From Roseateles sp. (GTDB lineage Bacteria; Pseudomonadota; Gammaproteobacteria; Burkholderiales; Burkholderiaceae), in the NCBI GenBank assembly GCA_019232985.1, contig JAFAMW010000024.1, positions 1-45,570 of the forward strand: a DNA stretch of 45,570 nt, written 5' to 3'. Position 1 is the stretch's first letter, and each line of letters begins with the position of its first letter. The notes below the pieces were generated by a model. That model saw only the letters and a program-made list of their open reading frames with translations, had not been told where the DNA came from and ran no database searches. The position numbers and the translations under genes are program-made. Positions 8,347 to 15,548 of this stretch are shown piece by piece.

Positions 8347-9312
8347 ATGAGCGGCGCCTTCGTGCTCGACGGCCTCGCGCTGCTCGCGGCCGTCGTTCTT
8401 GCGCTGCTCGCGCGCGAGGCCTTGCGGCTGTGGCGCGCCGTGCCGCCGCGCGAGGTGCGCGAGCAATGCGTGGGCACGGCAGCGGCTACGGACGCGACGC
8501 TCCCGCGCGTGATCTGGACCTACTGGCACGACGCGACGCCGCCCGAGTTCGTCGCGCTGTGCCTCGCGAACTGGCGCCGCCTCGCGCCCGACCACGCGCT
8601 GCGCCTGCTCGACCGCCGGACCCTGCACGACTGGATCCCGGCCGCGCAGCTGCGCGCCGACTTCGACGCGCTGCCCGCCTATCGCCAGGCCGACTGGCTG
8701 CGCATCCAGCTGCTCGCGCGCCATGGCGGCGTCTGGATCGACGCGTCGACGCTGCTGTGCCGCGACCTCGGCTGGCTGCACGCGCTGCGCGCGCGCCATG
8801 GCGCCGAGTACGCGGGCTTCTATATCGCGCGCTACACGAACCGCCCCGAGCGGCCGCACGTCGAGAACTGGTTCATGGCCGCCGTGCCCGGCAGCGCGTT
8901 CGCGCGCGACCTCGCCGCGGCCTTCGACGCGGCGCTCGACCTCGGCGCCGAGGCCCTGCTCGAGCGCCTGCGCGCCGAGGGCCGCATCGAAGCCGTCGTC
9001 CAGGACCTGACCGAGGACTTCCAGCGCTACCTGCTCATGCATGTCGCGGCCAGCGATCTGCTCGACCGCGACGCCGCGCGCTACCGGCTCGCGCTGCAGC
9101 GCGCCGAGGACACAGCGTTCGCGTTCCACGCGGCGCTCGGCTGGCGCAAGCGCCACCTCTACGGCCGGCTCGCGATCCTGCCCTGCCCGCCGCGCCTGCC
9201 CGCGCTCGTGAAGCTGCGCGGCGGCGACCGCCGCGTGTTCGAGCAGGGCCTTGCGCGCGGCCGCTGGCGCGCGGGCAGCGCGCTCGCGCGCCTGCTGGAG
9301 CTGCGCCGATGA
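8347..9312 (+). CDS. Capsular polysaccharide synthesis-type glycosyltransferase
   Basis: A 321-residue sugar transferase with an N-terminal membrane anchor (about residues 8-24, VLDGLALLAAVVLALLAR). It is followed by PRVIWTYWHD and the diagnostic YRQADWLRIQLLARHGG then VWID block at residues 112-132, where the final Asp is the DXD-type nucleotide-sugar/metal ligand. This arrangement fits the Caps_synth/Gly_transf_sug group with a GT-A fold. It probably acts on the cytoplasmic face of the inner membrane in core or surface polysaccharide assembly; the acceptor is unknown. The start is the ATG at 8347. The stop overlaps the next gene's start (ATGA), so the pair is translationally coupled. Confidence 0.82.
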   Translation: MSGAFVLDGLALLAAVVLALLAREALRLWRAVPPREVREQCVGTAAATDATLPRVIWTYWHDATPPEFVALCLANWRRLAPDHALRLLDRRTLHDWIPAAQLRADFDALPAYRQADWLRIQLLARHGGVWIDASTLLCRDLGWLHALRARHGAEYAGFYIARYTNRPERPHVENWFMAAVPGSAFARDLAAAFDAALDLGAEALLERLRAEGRIEAVVQDLTEDFQRYLLMHVAASDLLDRDAARYRLALQRAEDTAFAFHAALGWRKRHLYGRLAILPCPPRLPALVKLRGGDRRVFEQGLARGRWRAGSALARLLELRR

Positions 9313-10349
9313 ACGCCCCCCGCCCCTGGCTCAGCATCCTGCTCGCGGCCTACCGGGTCGAGGCCTACGTCGACGCGTGCGCCGCGTCCATCCTCGCCCA
9401 GCTCGAGCCCGGCGACATGGGCGTCGAGCTCGTGTTCGTCGACGACGCGTCGCCCGACGCGACGGCCGCGCGCATCGAGGCGATCGCCGCGCGCGACCCG
9501 CGCGTGCGCCTGATCCGCCATGCGCGCAACGGCGGCGTCAGCGCCGCGCGCAACACCCTGCTCGACGCCGCGCGCGGCGACTACCTGTGGTATGTCGACC
9601 CCGACGACCTCGTCCAGCCCGGCGCGATCGCGTCGCTGCGCGGCGTGATCGACGCGCGGCCGCCCGACCTCGTGAGCTGCGACTTCCTGAGCTTCGACGA
9701 CGCGACGGGCCGGCCGCGCAAGCCGGCTTACGCGCATATCGCGAGCTTCGCGGGCCCGGCCGGCGCCAGCGAGGAAGGCTATGAAGCGCTGCTGCTGGGC
9801 CTGTTCGCGACCGGGCGCTTCCACCCCTGGTCCAAGGTCGTGCGCCGCGCGATCTGGCCGGCCGGCCTGCGCTTCCCCGCGGGCCGCGTGTTCGAGGACC
9901 TCGCGGTCTACGCGCGCCTGGGCCTGCAGGTGCGCCACCATGTCCATGTGCCCGAGGTCTGGATCGCCTACCGCCAGCGCGCGGGCAGCGAGCTCGCGAA
10001 GCTCGACGCGGCCAAGCTCGATCAGTGGCTGCAGGCGCTCGCCGGCTATGCGGCCGAGCTGCCCGAGGACGCGAGTGCGGCGCTGCGCCTCGCGGTCGCG
10101 CATCACTGCGCGCGCACGCTCGCGCGCGCGCTGCGCCGCGCGCGCCGGCTCAAGCCCGACGCGCGCACGTGGCTGCGCGAGACCGCCCTGCCGCTATGGG
10201 CGAGCGCGTCGCCGCTCGACGCGCACGAGCTCGAGCACGCGTACTGGGAGGCCGGCCGCTTCGGCGACTTCCTGCGCTGGCAGCTCAACGCCGCGGGCCG
10301 CGCGGCGCGCGCCTACCGGCCCGCCACCTCGAGCAGCAAGGCCTCGTAG
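9309..10349 (+). CDS. Family 2 glycosyltransferase
   Basis: A 346-residue GT-A enzyme of the GT2 family. Visible motifs are the N-terminal LSILLAAYRVEAYVDAC, VFVDDASPDAT with the nucleotide-binding acids at residues 45-46, RNGGVSAARNTLLDAARGDY, and the metal-binding VDPDD at residues 96-100. The C-terminal third is Arg/Ala-rich helical sequence without an obvious membrane helix. It overlaps the upstream glycosyltransferase by 4 bp, and its last 37 bp overlap the end of a convergent GT4 gene. Given msbA and Kdo hydroxylase nearby, a role in lipopolysaccharide core or surface glycan synthesis is likely but not proven. Confidence 0.88.
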   Translation: MNAPRPWLSILLAAYRVEAYVDACAASILAQLEPGDMGVELVFVDDASPDATAARIEAIAARDPRVRLIRHARNGGVSAARNTLLDAARGDYLWYVDPDDLVQPGAIASLRGVIDARPPDLVSCDFLSFDDATGRPRKPAYAHIASFAGPAGASEEGYEALLLGLFATGRFHPWSKVVRRAIWPAGLRFPAGRVFEDLAVYARLGLQVRHHVHVPEVWIAYRQRAGSELAKLDAAKLDQWLQALAGYAAELPEDASAALRLAVAHHCARTLARALRRARRLKPDARTWLRETALPLWASASPLDAHELEHAYWEAGRFGDFLRWQLNAAGRAARAYRPATSSSKAS

Positions 10350-11413
10350 CGCGCGCCCATGGGCGCGACGCCGAGCTCGGCGAGCGCGTACGCGCACGCG
10401 GCCGCGCCGAGCGCCGCAGCACGCGCGGGGTCGCGCAGCAGCGCCTCGATCGCGTCGGCAAGCGCCGCCGCGTCGCCCTCGGGCACGTAGACGCCCCGCC
10501 CCGCGTCGAGCAGGCCTTCGGTGCCTGGCGCCTGCGTCGCGATGCACGCGCAGCCGGCCGCCATCGCCTCGACGAGCGCGAGCGGCATGCCCTCCCAATG
10601 GGTGGCGAGCACGAAGATCCGCGTGCGCCTCAGCAGGCCCGGCATGTCGGCGACATGGCCGAGGAACTGCACGTTCGCGAGGCCTTTCGCGAGCTTCTCG
10701 CTGCGCGCGCGCCAGGCCGCCTTGCCGCCGCCGGCCAGGTACAGCGGCGGCGTGAGGCCGCGCGCGGCGAGCCGCGCGAACGCGCGGATCAGCGTCGGCT
10801 GGTCCTTCTGGCGCGCGAAGCGCGCCGACATCACGACGGCGGCCTCGCGCTCGGCGCCCGCGTCGGCGGCCGCAAAACGCTCGAGCGCGACGCCGTTCGG
10901 GATCGCGTGCGTGAGCGCCTCGGGCGCGCCGCTGCGCACGAGCGCGCGCCGCACGCCCTCGGACACGCCGACGAGCGCGGCGCTGACGGCGTCGAGCCGG
11001 CGCGCGCGCCAGCGGCTCCAGGCCGTGTAGCGCTCGCGCGAGTTGTGCTCGACCTGGACCAGCCGCGCGACGCCGGCGGCGCGGCCGGCCTCGCGCCCGA
11101 TCAGATGCTCGGGGAAGCCATGGGCGACGAGCACGTCGGGCCGCCATTCGCGGCACAGCGCGACGAGCGCGGCGCGCGTCGCCCAATGGGCCCAGCCGGG
11201 CACGACGCGCACGTCGAGCCCTTCGGCGCGCAGCGCCTCGACGCGCGCGGGGTCGGTGTGGCGTTTGCGCCGCAGCACGAGCAGCGGGACGATGCGCGCG
11301 CCGGCGCGCTGGGCGCGGCACAGATCGACGGCAACCTGGGTCGCGCCCGAGAAGCCGCCGGTGACGAAGTGCAGCACGCGCAGGGGTTCGTGGGGCGGTC
11401 GGACGGGCGTCAT
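10313..11413 (-). CDS. Family 4 (GT-B) glycosyltransferase
   Basis: A 366-residue retaining glycosyltransferase of the GT4 family. The N-terminal Rossmann domain starts LRVLHFVTGGFSGATQVAVD. The C-terminal nucleotide-sugar domain shows VVMSARFARQKDQPTLIRAF, then the EX7E motif in THWEGMPLALVEAMAAGCAC. I chose the ATG at 11413 (MTPVRPPHEP); a further 17 codons upstream are open but look non-conserved. TATACT lies 8 nt before this ATG. It is divergent from msbA and convergent with, and overlapping, the GT2 gene. It probably adds a sugar in core or exopolysaccharide synthesis; donor and acceptor are unknown. Confidence 0.88.
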   Translation of the reverse strand: MTPVRPPHEPLRVLHFVTGGFSGATQVAVDLCRAQRAGARIVPLLVLRRKRHTDPARVEALRAEGLDVRVVPGWAHWATRAALVALCREWRPDVLVAHGFPEHLIGREAGRAAGVARLVQVEHNSRERYTAWSRWRARRLDAVSAALVGVSEGVRRALVRSGAPEALTHAIPNGVALERFAAADAGAEREAAVVMSARFARQKDQPTLIRAFARLAARGLTPPLYLAGGGKAAWRARSEKLAKGLANVQFLGHVADMPGLLRRTRIFVLATHWEGMPLALVEAMAAGCACIATQAPGTEGLLDAGRGVYVPEGDAAALADAIEALLRDPARAAALGAAACAYALAELGVAPMGARYEALLLEVAGR

Positions 11414-11421
11414 GGCCGCGC

Positions 11422-11427
11422 AGTATA
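11422..11427 (-). promoter_or_regulatory. Candidate -10 element for the GT4 gene
   Basis: Minus strand TATACT, ending 8 nt before the ATG at 11413, with no Shine-Dalgarno sequence between. The msbA promoter candidate lies back-to-back with it. Confidence 0.4.
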
Positions 11428-11459
11428 GGAAGCGGCAAGGGACGGGCGTGGAACTGCAC

Positions 11460-11465
11460 GACAAT
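11460..11465 (+). promoter_or_regulatory. Candidate -10 element for msbA
   Basis: GACAAT, ending 8 nt before the msbA ATG at 11474. No ribosome binding site lies in the 8 nt. Confidence 0.35.
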
Positions 11466-11473
11466 CACGCCCC

Positions 11474-13240
11474 ATGCCCGCCCCCGCGTCCCCCGATTCC
11501 GAGCACGCCGCCGACGCCCAGCCCCTGGGCCAGGTCGCACGCCGCCTGCTACGCTTCATCGGCCCCTACAAGGGCGGCCTCATCGCGACCGTGCTCGCCT
11601 ACGCCGGCGCCGCCGCGACCGAGCCGCTGATCCCGGCGCTCGTCAAGCGCATCTTCGGCGACGCGTTCACGGTCGACGAGTTCTCGATCGCCTGGGTCCC
11701 GGCCGCGCTGGTCGGCCTGTACTTCATGCGCGGGCTGTTCGGCTTTCTCGGCCAGTACCTGTTCAACTGGACGGTCACGCGCAGCGTGATGGACCTGCGC
11801 GCGGCGCTGCTCGACGCGCTCTTGCGCGCCGACGCGCGCATCTTCACGAGCCTGCAGCCGGGCACGGCGGTCAGCAAGATCGTCAACGACCCGCAGCAGA
11901 TCCTGAACCTGCTCGGCAACACCCTGATCAACATCCTGCGCGACGGCCTGCCGGCCGCGGCCGTGATGGTCTACCTGGTCGTGCTGAACTGGAAGCTCAC
12001 GCTGCTGTCGATGATCACGACGCCGCTGCTCGCCTACGTGATGCGCAAGGTCAACGCGCGCGTGCGGCGCATGGGCACGCGCTCCTACGACGCCCAGCTC
12101 GCGCTCGTAAACAAGATCGACGACGTCACGCGCGCCTGGCGCGTCGTGCGCAGCTTCGACGCCGCCGACCACGAGCGCCAGGAGTTCGCCGACCGCGCCC
12201 AGGAGGTCCAGCGCAGCACGCTCAAGGCCGCTGCGGCCGGCGCCTTGGGCCAGCCGCTGTCGCAGCTGATCGCGAGCATCGGCCTGTCGGCGATCATCGC
12301 GCTCGCGCTGCACCAGGCGCGCGAGAACCACACGGGCGTCGGCGACTTCGCGGCCTTCGTGTTCGCGTTGGGTCTGCTGACCTCGCGGCTGCGCCACCTG
12401 TCCGACCTCGCCCAGCCGATCACGAACGCGCTCGTGATCGGGCGCGGCTGCCTGCAGATCCTCGACCTGCCGGCCGAGCCCGACGCGGGCACGCGCGAGC
12501 TCGCCGACTGCCGCGGCCAGGTCGACATGGACGACGTGCGCCTGCGCTACCCGCAGGCCGAGCGCAACGCGCTCGACGGCCTCACCCTGTCCTTCGAGGC
12601 CGGCCGCACGACGGCGCTGGTCGGCGCGTCGGGCGCCGGCAAGAGTTCGATCGTCCACCTGCTGCTCGCGTTCGGCGCGCCCGACGCGGGCCGCATCCTG
12701 ATCGACGGCGTGCCGGTCGACGAACTCAGGAAGGCCAATCTGCGCCGCCAGTTCGCCGTCGTCTCGCAGGACATCGTGCTGTTCGACACCTCGGTCGCCG
12801 CGAACATCGCCTACGCCCAGCCGCGCGACGCCGCACGCCTCGAGCAGGCGCTGCGCGCCGCCCACCTGTGGGACTTCGTCCAGACCCTGCCGCAGGGCCT
12901 CGAGACGACGATCGGCGCGAACGGCAGCAAGCTCTCGGGCGGCCAGCGCCAGCGCCTCGCGATCGCGCGCGCGCTCTACAAGGACGCGCCGATCTGGATC
13001 TTCGACGAGGCGACCTCGGCGCTCGACACCGAGAGCGAACGCGCGGTCCAGCAGGCGCTCGAGGCCTGGCAGGGCCGCAAGACCCTGATCGTGATCGCGC
13101 ACCGGCTCTCGACGATCCGCAACGCCGACCGCATCCACGTGCTGCGCGACGGCCGCGTCATCGAGAGCGGCGACCATGCGGGCCTGATCGAGAACGGCGG
13201 CGCCTACGCGACGATGGTGCGGGCCCAGCACGGCGCCTGA
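11474..13240 (+). CDS. msbA: Lipid A/LPS flippase MsbA (ABC exporter)
   Basis: MsbA flips lipid A-core across the inner membrane using ATP. The 588-residue half-transporter has an N-terminal domain with six membrane helices (from LLRFIGPYKGGLIATVLAYA, about residues 26-45, to about 330) and a C-terminal nucleotide-binding domain. Walker A is GASGAGKS at 384-391, the signature LSGGQ is at 487-491, and Walker B ends at D511-E512 (IWIFDEATS); the H-loop is in VIAHRLST. Length matches MsbA (about 580-600). Flanking glycosyltransferases and Kdo hydroxylase support the lipopolysaccharide role. The first 20 residues are Pro/Ala-rich. Related lipid exporters are the main alternative. Confidence 0.92.
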   Translation: MPAPASPDSEHAADAQPLGQVARRLLRFIGPYKGGLIATVLAYAGAAATEPLIPALVKRIFGDAFTVDEFSIAWVPAALVGLYFMRGLFGFLGQYLFNWTVTRSVMDLRAALLDALLRADARIFTSLQPGTAVSKIVNDPQQILNLLGNTLINILRDGLPAAAVMVYLVVLNWKLTLLSMITTPLLAYVMRKVNARVRRMGTRSYDAQLALVNKIDDVTRAWRVVRSFDAADHERQEFADRAQEVQRSTLKAAAAGALGQPLSQLIASIGLSAIIALALHQARENHTGVGDFAAFVFALGLLTSRLRHLSDLAQPITNALVIGRGCLQILDLPAEPDAGTRELADCRGQVDMDDVRLRYPQAERNALDGLTLSFEAGRTTALVGASGAGKSSIVHLLLAFGAPDAGRILIDGVPVDELRKANLRRQFAVVSQDIVLFDTSVAANIAYAQPRDAARLEQALRAAHLWDFVQTLPQGLETTIGANGSKLSGGQRQRLAIARALYKDAPIWIFDEATSALDTESERAVQQALEAWQGRKTLIVIAHRLSTIRNADRIHVLRDGRVIESGDHAGLIENGGAYATMVRAQHGA

Positions 13241-13263
13241 GCAAGGCGCCGGTCCCTGGCGCG

Positions 13264-13284
13264 CCGGGAGCGCCCGGTTCTTGT
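13264..13284 (+). terminator. Possible terminator after msbA
   Basis: CCGGG (13264-13268), 4-nt loop, CCCGG (13273-13277), then TTCTTGT. The stem is short and the T-tract interrupted, so this is weak. Confidence 0.35.
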
Positions 13285-13328
13285 CGGGATCGACACGAAG
13301 CGGCCGAAACCGCGACACGCGCGACCGC

Positions 13329-13334
13329 TATGCT
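13329..13334 (+). promoter_or_regulatory. Candidate -10 element for the two-component operon
   Basis: TATGCT, 32 nt before the response regulator ATG. No recognisable -35 hexamer lies at the normal distance. Confidence 0.3.
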
Positions 13335-13366
13335 GTCTGCCTGACCATCGCGACCTGAACACGTCC

Positions 13367-14059
13367 ATGCTCCGATGCCTGGTCGTCGACGACGACCCTG
13401 AAATCCGCAGCGGCCTCGCCGCCTATCTGCAGCGCTTCGACATGGCGGTGCAGACCGCGTCCGACGGCGTGCAGATGCGCCGCCTGCTCGCCGCGTCGAG
13501 CATCGACGCCATCGTGCTCGACCTGATGCTGCCCGGCGAGTCCGGCCTCGCGCTGTGCCAATGGCTGCAGCGCGAGCGCCCGAACCTGCCCGTGCTGATG
13601 CTCACGGCCCAGGGCGACCCGGCGAGCCGCGTCGTCGGCCTCGAGCTCGGCGCCGACGACTACCTGCCCAAGCCCTTCGAGCCGCGCGAGCTCGTCGCGC
13701 GCCTGCACGCGCTCACGCGCCGCCGCGTCAAGGCCGAGCGCGCGGCCGGCGAGCAGCGCGAGGTCGCCTTCCGCGGCTGGCGCTTCGACCCGATGCTGCG
13801 CCAGCTCGTCTCGCCGGCCGGCGTCGTCGTCGCGCTGTCGAACGCCGAGTACCGGCTGCTCACGGCCTTCGTCGAACACCCCAAGCGCGTGCTCACGCGC
13901 GAGCAGCTGCTCGAGCTCACGCGCGCGCGCGGCGTCGAGGTCAGCGACCGCAGCGTCGACCTCGCGGTCTCGCGCCTGCGCGCCAAGCTCGGCGGCGAGG
14001 ACCTGATCCGCACGCTGCGCGGCTCGGGCTATCTGTTCGACGTCGAGGTCGGGACTTGA
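13367..14059 (+). CDS. OmpR-family response regulator
   Basis: A 230-residue DNA-binding response regulator. The receiver domain (1-115) starts LRCLVVDDDPEIRSGL, with the acidic pocket D8-D9-D10, the phosphoacceptor Asp52 (IVLDLMLPGESG) and the conserved Lys102 (LPKPFEPREL). The C-terminal winged helix shows LSNAEYRLLTAFVEHPKRVL then TREQLLELT and SVDLAVSRLRAKLGGEDLIR. It is followed by its kinase gene, whose TTG start overlaps this gene's TGA, so the pair is coupled. In organisation it resembles OmpR/EnvZ or RstA-type pairs. The target genes and signal are unknown. Confidence 0.93.
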   Translation: MLRCLVVDDDPEIRSGLAAYLQRFDMAVQTASDGVQMRRLLAASSIDAIVLDLMLPGESGLALCQWLQRERPNLPVLMLTAQGDPASRVVGLELGADDYLPKPFEPRELVARLHALTRRRVKAERAAGEQREVAFRGWRFDPMLRQLVSPAGVVVALSNAEYRLLTAFVEHPKRVLTREQLLELTRARGVEVSDRSVDLAVSRLRAKLGGEDLIRTLRGSGYLFDVEVGT

Positions 14060-15309
14060 AGCCCTGGCGCGACACCCTCGCGCGGCGCCTGTTCGTGCTG
14101 ATGTGGGTCTCGCTCGTGCTGAGCCAGCTGCTCGCGTGGGGCGCGTTCGCCTGGCTGCACGACGGCCCGTTCCACGTCGGGCCGATGCTCGTGATGCCCT
14201 CGCTGCCGCCGATCCTCGGCCCCGGGCCGGGCCCGCGCATGCCGCCGCAGGGTGCGCCGGCGCGCACGGCGCAGCCGGCGTCGGTGCCGACCCGCCCGCC
14301 CGGCGCGGACGCCGGCCCCGAGGCGTTCGACGACGCGTCGCCGCCGAACGGTCCGATGCCGCAGCAGGCCGGCCCCGGCCGGCCCGGCGGCGCCATGCCG
14401 AACCCGCCGGCGAACGGTCCCGGCGGCACGCCGGCGCCGTTCGGCAGCGCCTGGCTCGTGCTCGACTTCGGCCTGCGCATGGCCGTGATCGCGCTCGCCG
14501 CGTGGTGGGGTTCGCGCTGGCTCGCCGCGCCGATGCGCGCGCTCGTGCGCGCGGGCGAGCAACTCGCCGCCCGGCTCGGCCGCGGCGAGCAGCAGGCGCC
14601 GCGCCTGCCCGAGAGCCAGGGCACGCTCGAGGTCCGCGAGGCCGCGCGCGTGTTCAACGGCATGGCCAGCGAGATCGAGCAGCTGTTCGACGAGCGTGGC
14701 CTGATGCTCGCGGCGCTCTCGCACGACCTGCGCACGCCGCTCACGCGCCTGCGCCTGCGCCTCGAAGCGACCGAGATGCCCGACGCGCTGCGCGACAAGG
14801 CCGCGGCCGACATCGCCGCGATGAACGGCCTGATCGACGAGGTGCTGGGCCTGTTCCGCGGCAGCGACGGCGAGGCGCTGCGCGAGGTCGACGTCGCGGC
14901 GCTGGTCCAGGCCCTCGCCGACGACTGGCTCGACCAGGGCCAGCAGCTCCAATGCGCGATCGCCGCGCCGGCCGTCGCGCGCGCGCGCAGCGCGGCGCTG
15001 CGCCGCGTCGTCGAGAACCTCGTCGGCAACGCGCTGCGCTACGGCCGCGACGTCGCGATCGAGGTCGCCGTCGAGCCGACCCAGGTCTGCGTGCGCGTCG
15101 CCGACCGCGGCCCCGGCATCGCCCCCGAACTGCTCGACCAGGTGTTCCAGCCCTTCTACCGCGTCGAGGCCTCGCGCAGCCGCACGAGCGGCGGCACCGG
15201 CCTGGGCCTGTTCATCGCGCGTGACCTGTGCCGGCGCATGGGGGCGCGGCTGAGCCTGACGAACCGCGAGGGCGGCGGGCTGCTGGCGGAGGTGCGGCTT
15301 CAGCGGTGA
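14056..15309 (+). CDS. Membrane sensor histidine kinase (EnvZ-like)
   Basis: A 417-residue kinase. Layout: a membrane helix at about 13-34, a periplasmic segment, a second membrane helix at about 131-154 (LVLDFGLRMAVIALAAWWGS), a HAMP domain, then the dimerisation domain with H223 (LSHDLRTPLTRLRLRL). The ATP domain has an N-box (N321, N325), G1 (DRGPGIAPE), F (FYRVEASR) and G2 (GGTGLGLFIA). The start is the TTG at 14056, overlapping the regulator's stop codon. The periplasmic part (about residues 40-130) is odd: it is very rich in Pro, Gly and Ala and probably disordered, unlike a folded sensor domain. The signal cannot be predicted. Confidence 0.92.
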   Translation: MKPWRDTLARRLFVLMWVSLVLSQLLAWGAFAWLHDGPFHVGPMLVMPSLPPILGPGPGPRMPPQGAPARTAQPASVPTRPPGADAGPEAFDDASPPNGPMPQQAGPGRPGGAMPNPPANGPGGTPAPFGSAWLVLDFGLRMAVIALAAWWGSRWLAAPMRALVRAGEQLAARLGRGEQQAPRLPESQGTLEVREAARVFNGMASEIEQLFDERGLMLAALSHDLRTPLTRLRLRLEATEMPDALRDKAAADIAAMNGLIDEVLGLFRGSDGEALREVDVAALVQALADDWLDQGQQLQCAIAAPAVARARSAALRRVVENLVGNALRYGRDVAIEVAVEPTQVCVRVADRGPGIAPELLDQVFQPFYRVEASRSRTSGGTGLGLFIARDLCRRMGARLSLTNREGGGLLAEVRLQR

Positions 15310-15334
15310 CTGGCTTTCACGACGGGTTTTGCAG

Positions 15335-15367
15335 AAACCCTTGAGCCTTCTTGAGCATCAAGGGTTT
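15335..15367 (+). terminator. Inverted repeat, possible terminator of the two-component operon
   Basis: Arms AAACCCTTGA (15335-15344) and TCAAGGGTTT (15358-15367) are a perfect 10-bp match with a 13-nt loop, starting 25 bp after the kinase stop. Only a short T-run follows (TTTT), so it could instead be an operator for the downstream small gene. Confidence 0.5.
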
Positions 15368-15410
15368 TCACCTATCTGTCATGGTGTTTACCCTATGATG
15401 CAGTGCATCA
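15365..15410 (+). promoter_or_regulatory. Promoter and palindrome upstream of the 30-codon gene
   Basis: A promoter candidate TTTTCA (15365-15370), 18 bp, TACCCT (15389-15394) lies just before a perfect palindrome, TGATGCA-G-TGCATCA (15396-15410). The palindrome sits at the predicted transcription start, where a repressor would block. The protein that binds it is unknown. Confidence 0.4.
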
Positions 15411-15437
15411 ACAACTGCTTCACTTCGGGAGGACCCC

Positions 15438-15530
15438 ATGACTTTCCTCGTCGCCACCTGCGTGTTCGTCAGCCTGGCCCTCGTCGCCCAACTCCGCGAC
15501 GTCGCCGATCTCAAACGCTTCAGCCGCTAA
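15438..15530 (+). CDS. Candidate 30-residue single-pass membrane peptide
   Basis: A 31-codon open frame, too short for usual gene finding. It starts at the ATG at 15438, 5 nt after a strong Shine-Dalgarno sequence (GGGAGGA, 15427-15433). The product begins MTFLVATCVFVSLALVAQLR, a hydrophobic helix of about 17 residues, followed by a charged tail (RDVADLKRFSR). This is the layout of bacterial small membrane regulators, but I recognise no family. It has its own promoter candidate and palindrome. It lies downstream of a two-component pair, so it could be a regulator or target of it, by inference only. Codon use is like that of neighbouring genes. Confidence 0.6.
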   Translation: MTFLVATCVFVSLALVAQLRDVADLKRFSR

Positions 15531-15548
15531 CAGCGGTCAAAAAATCGA

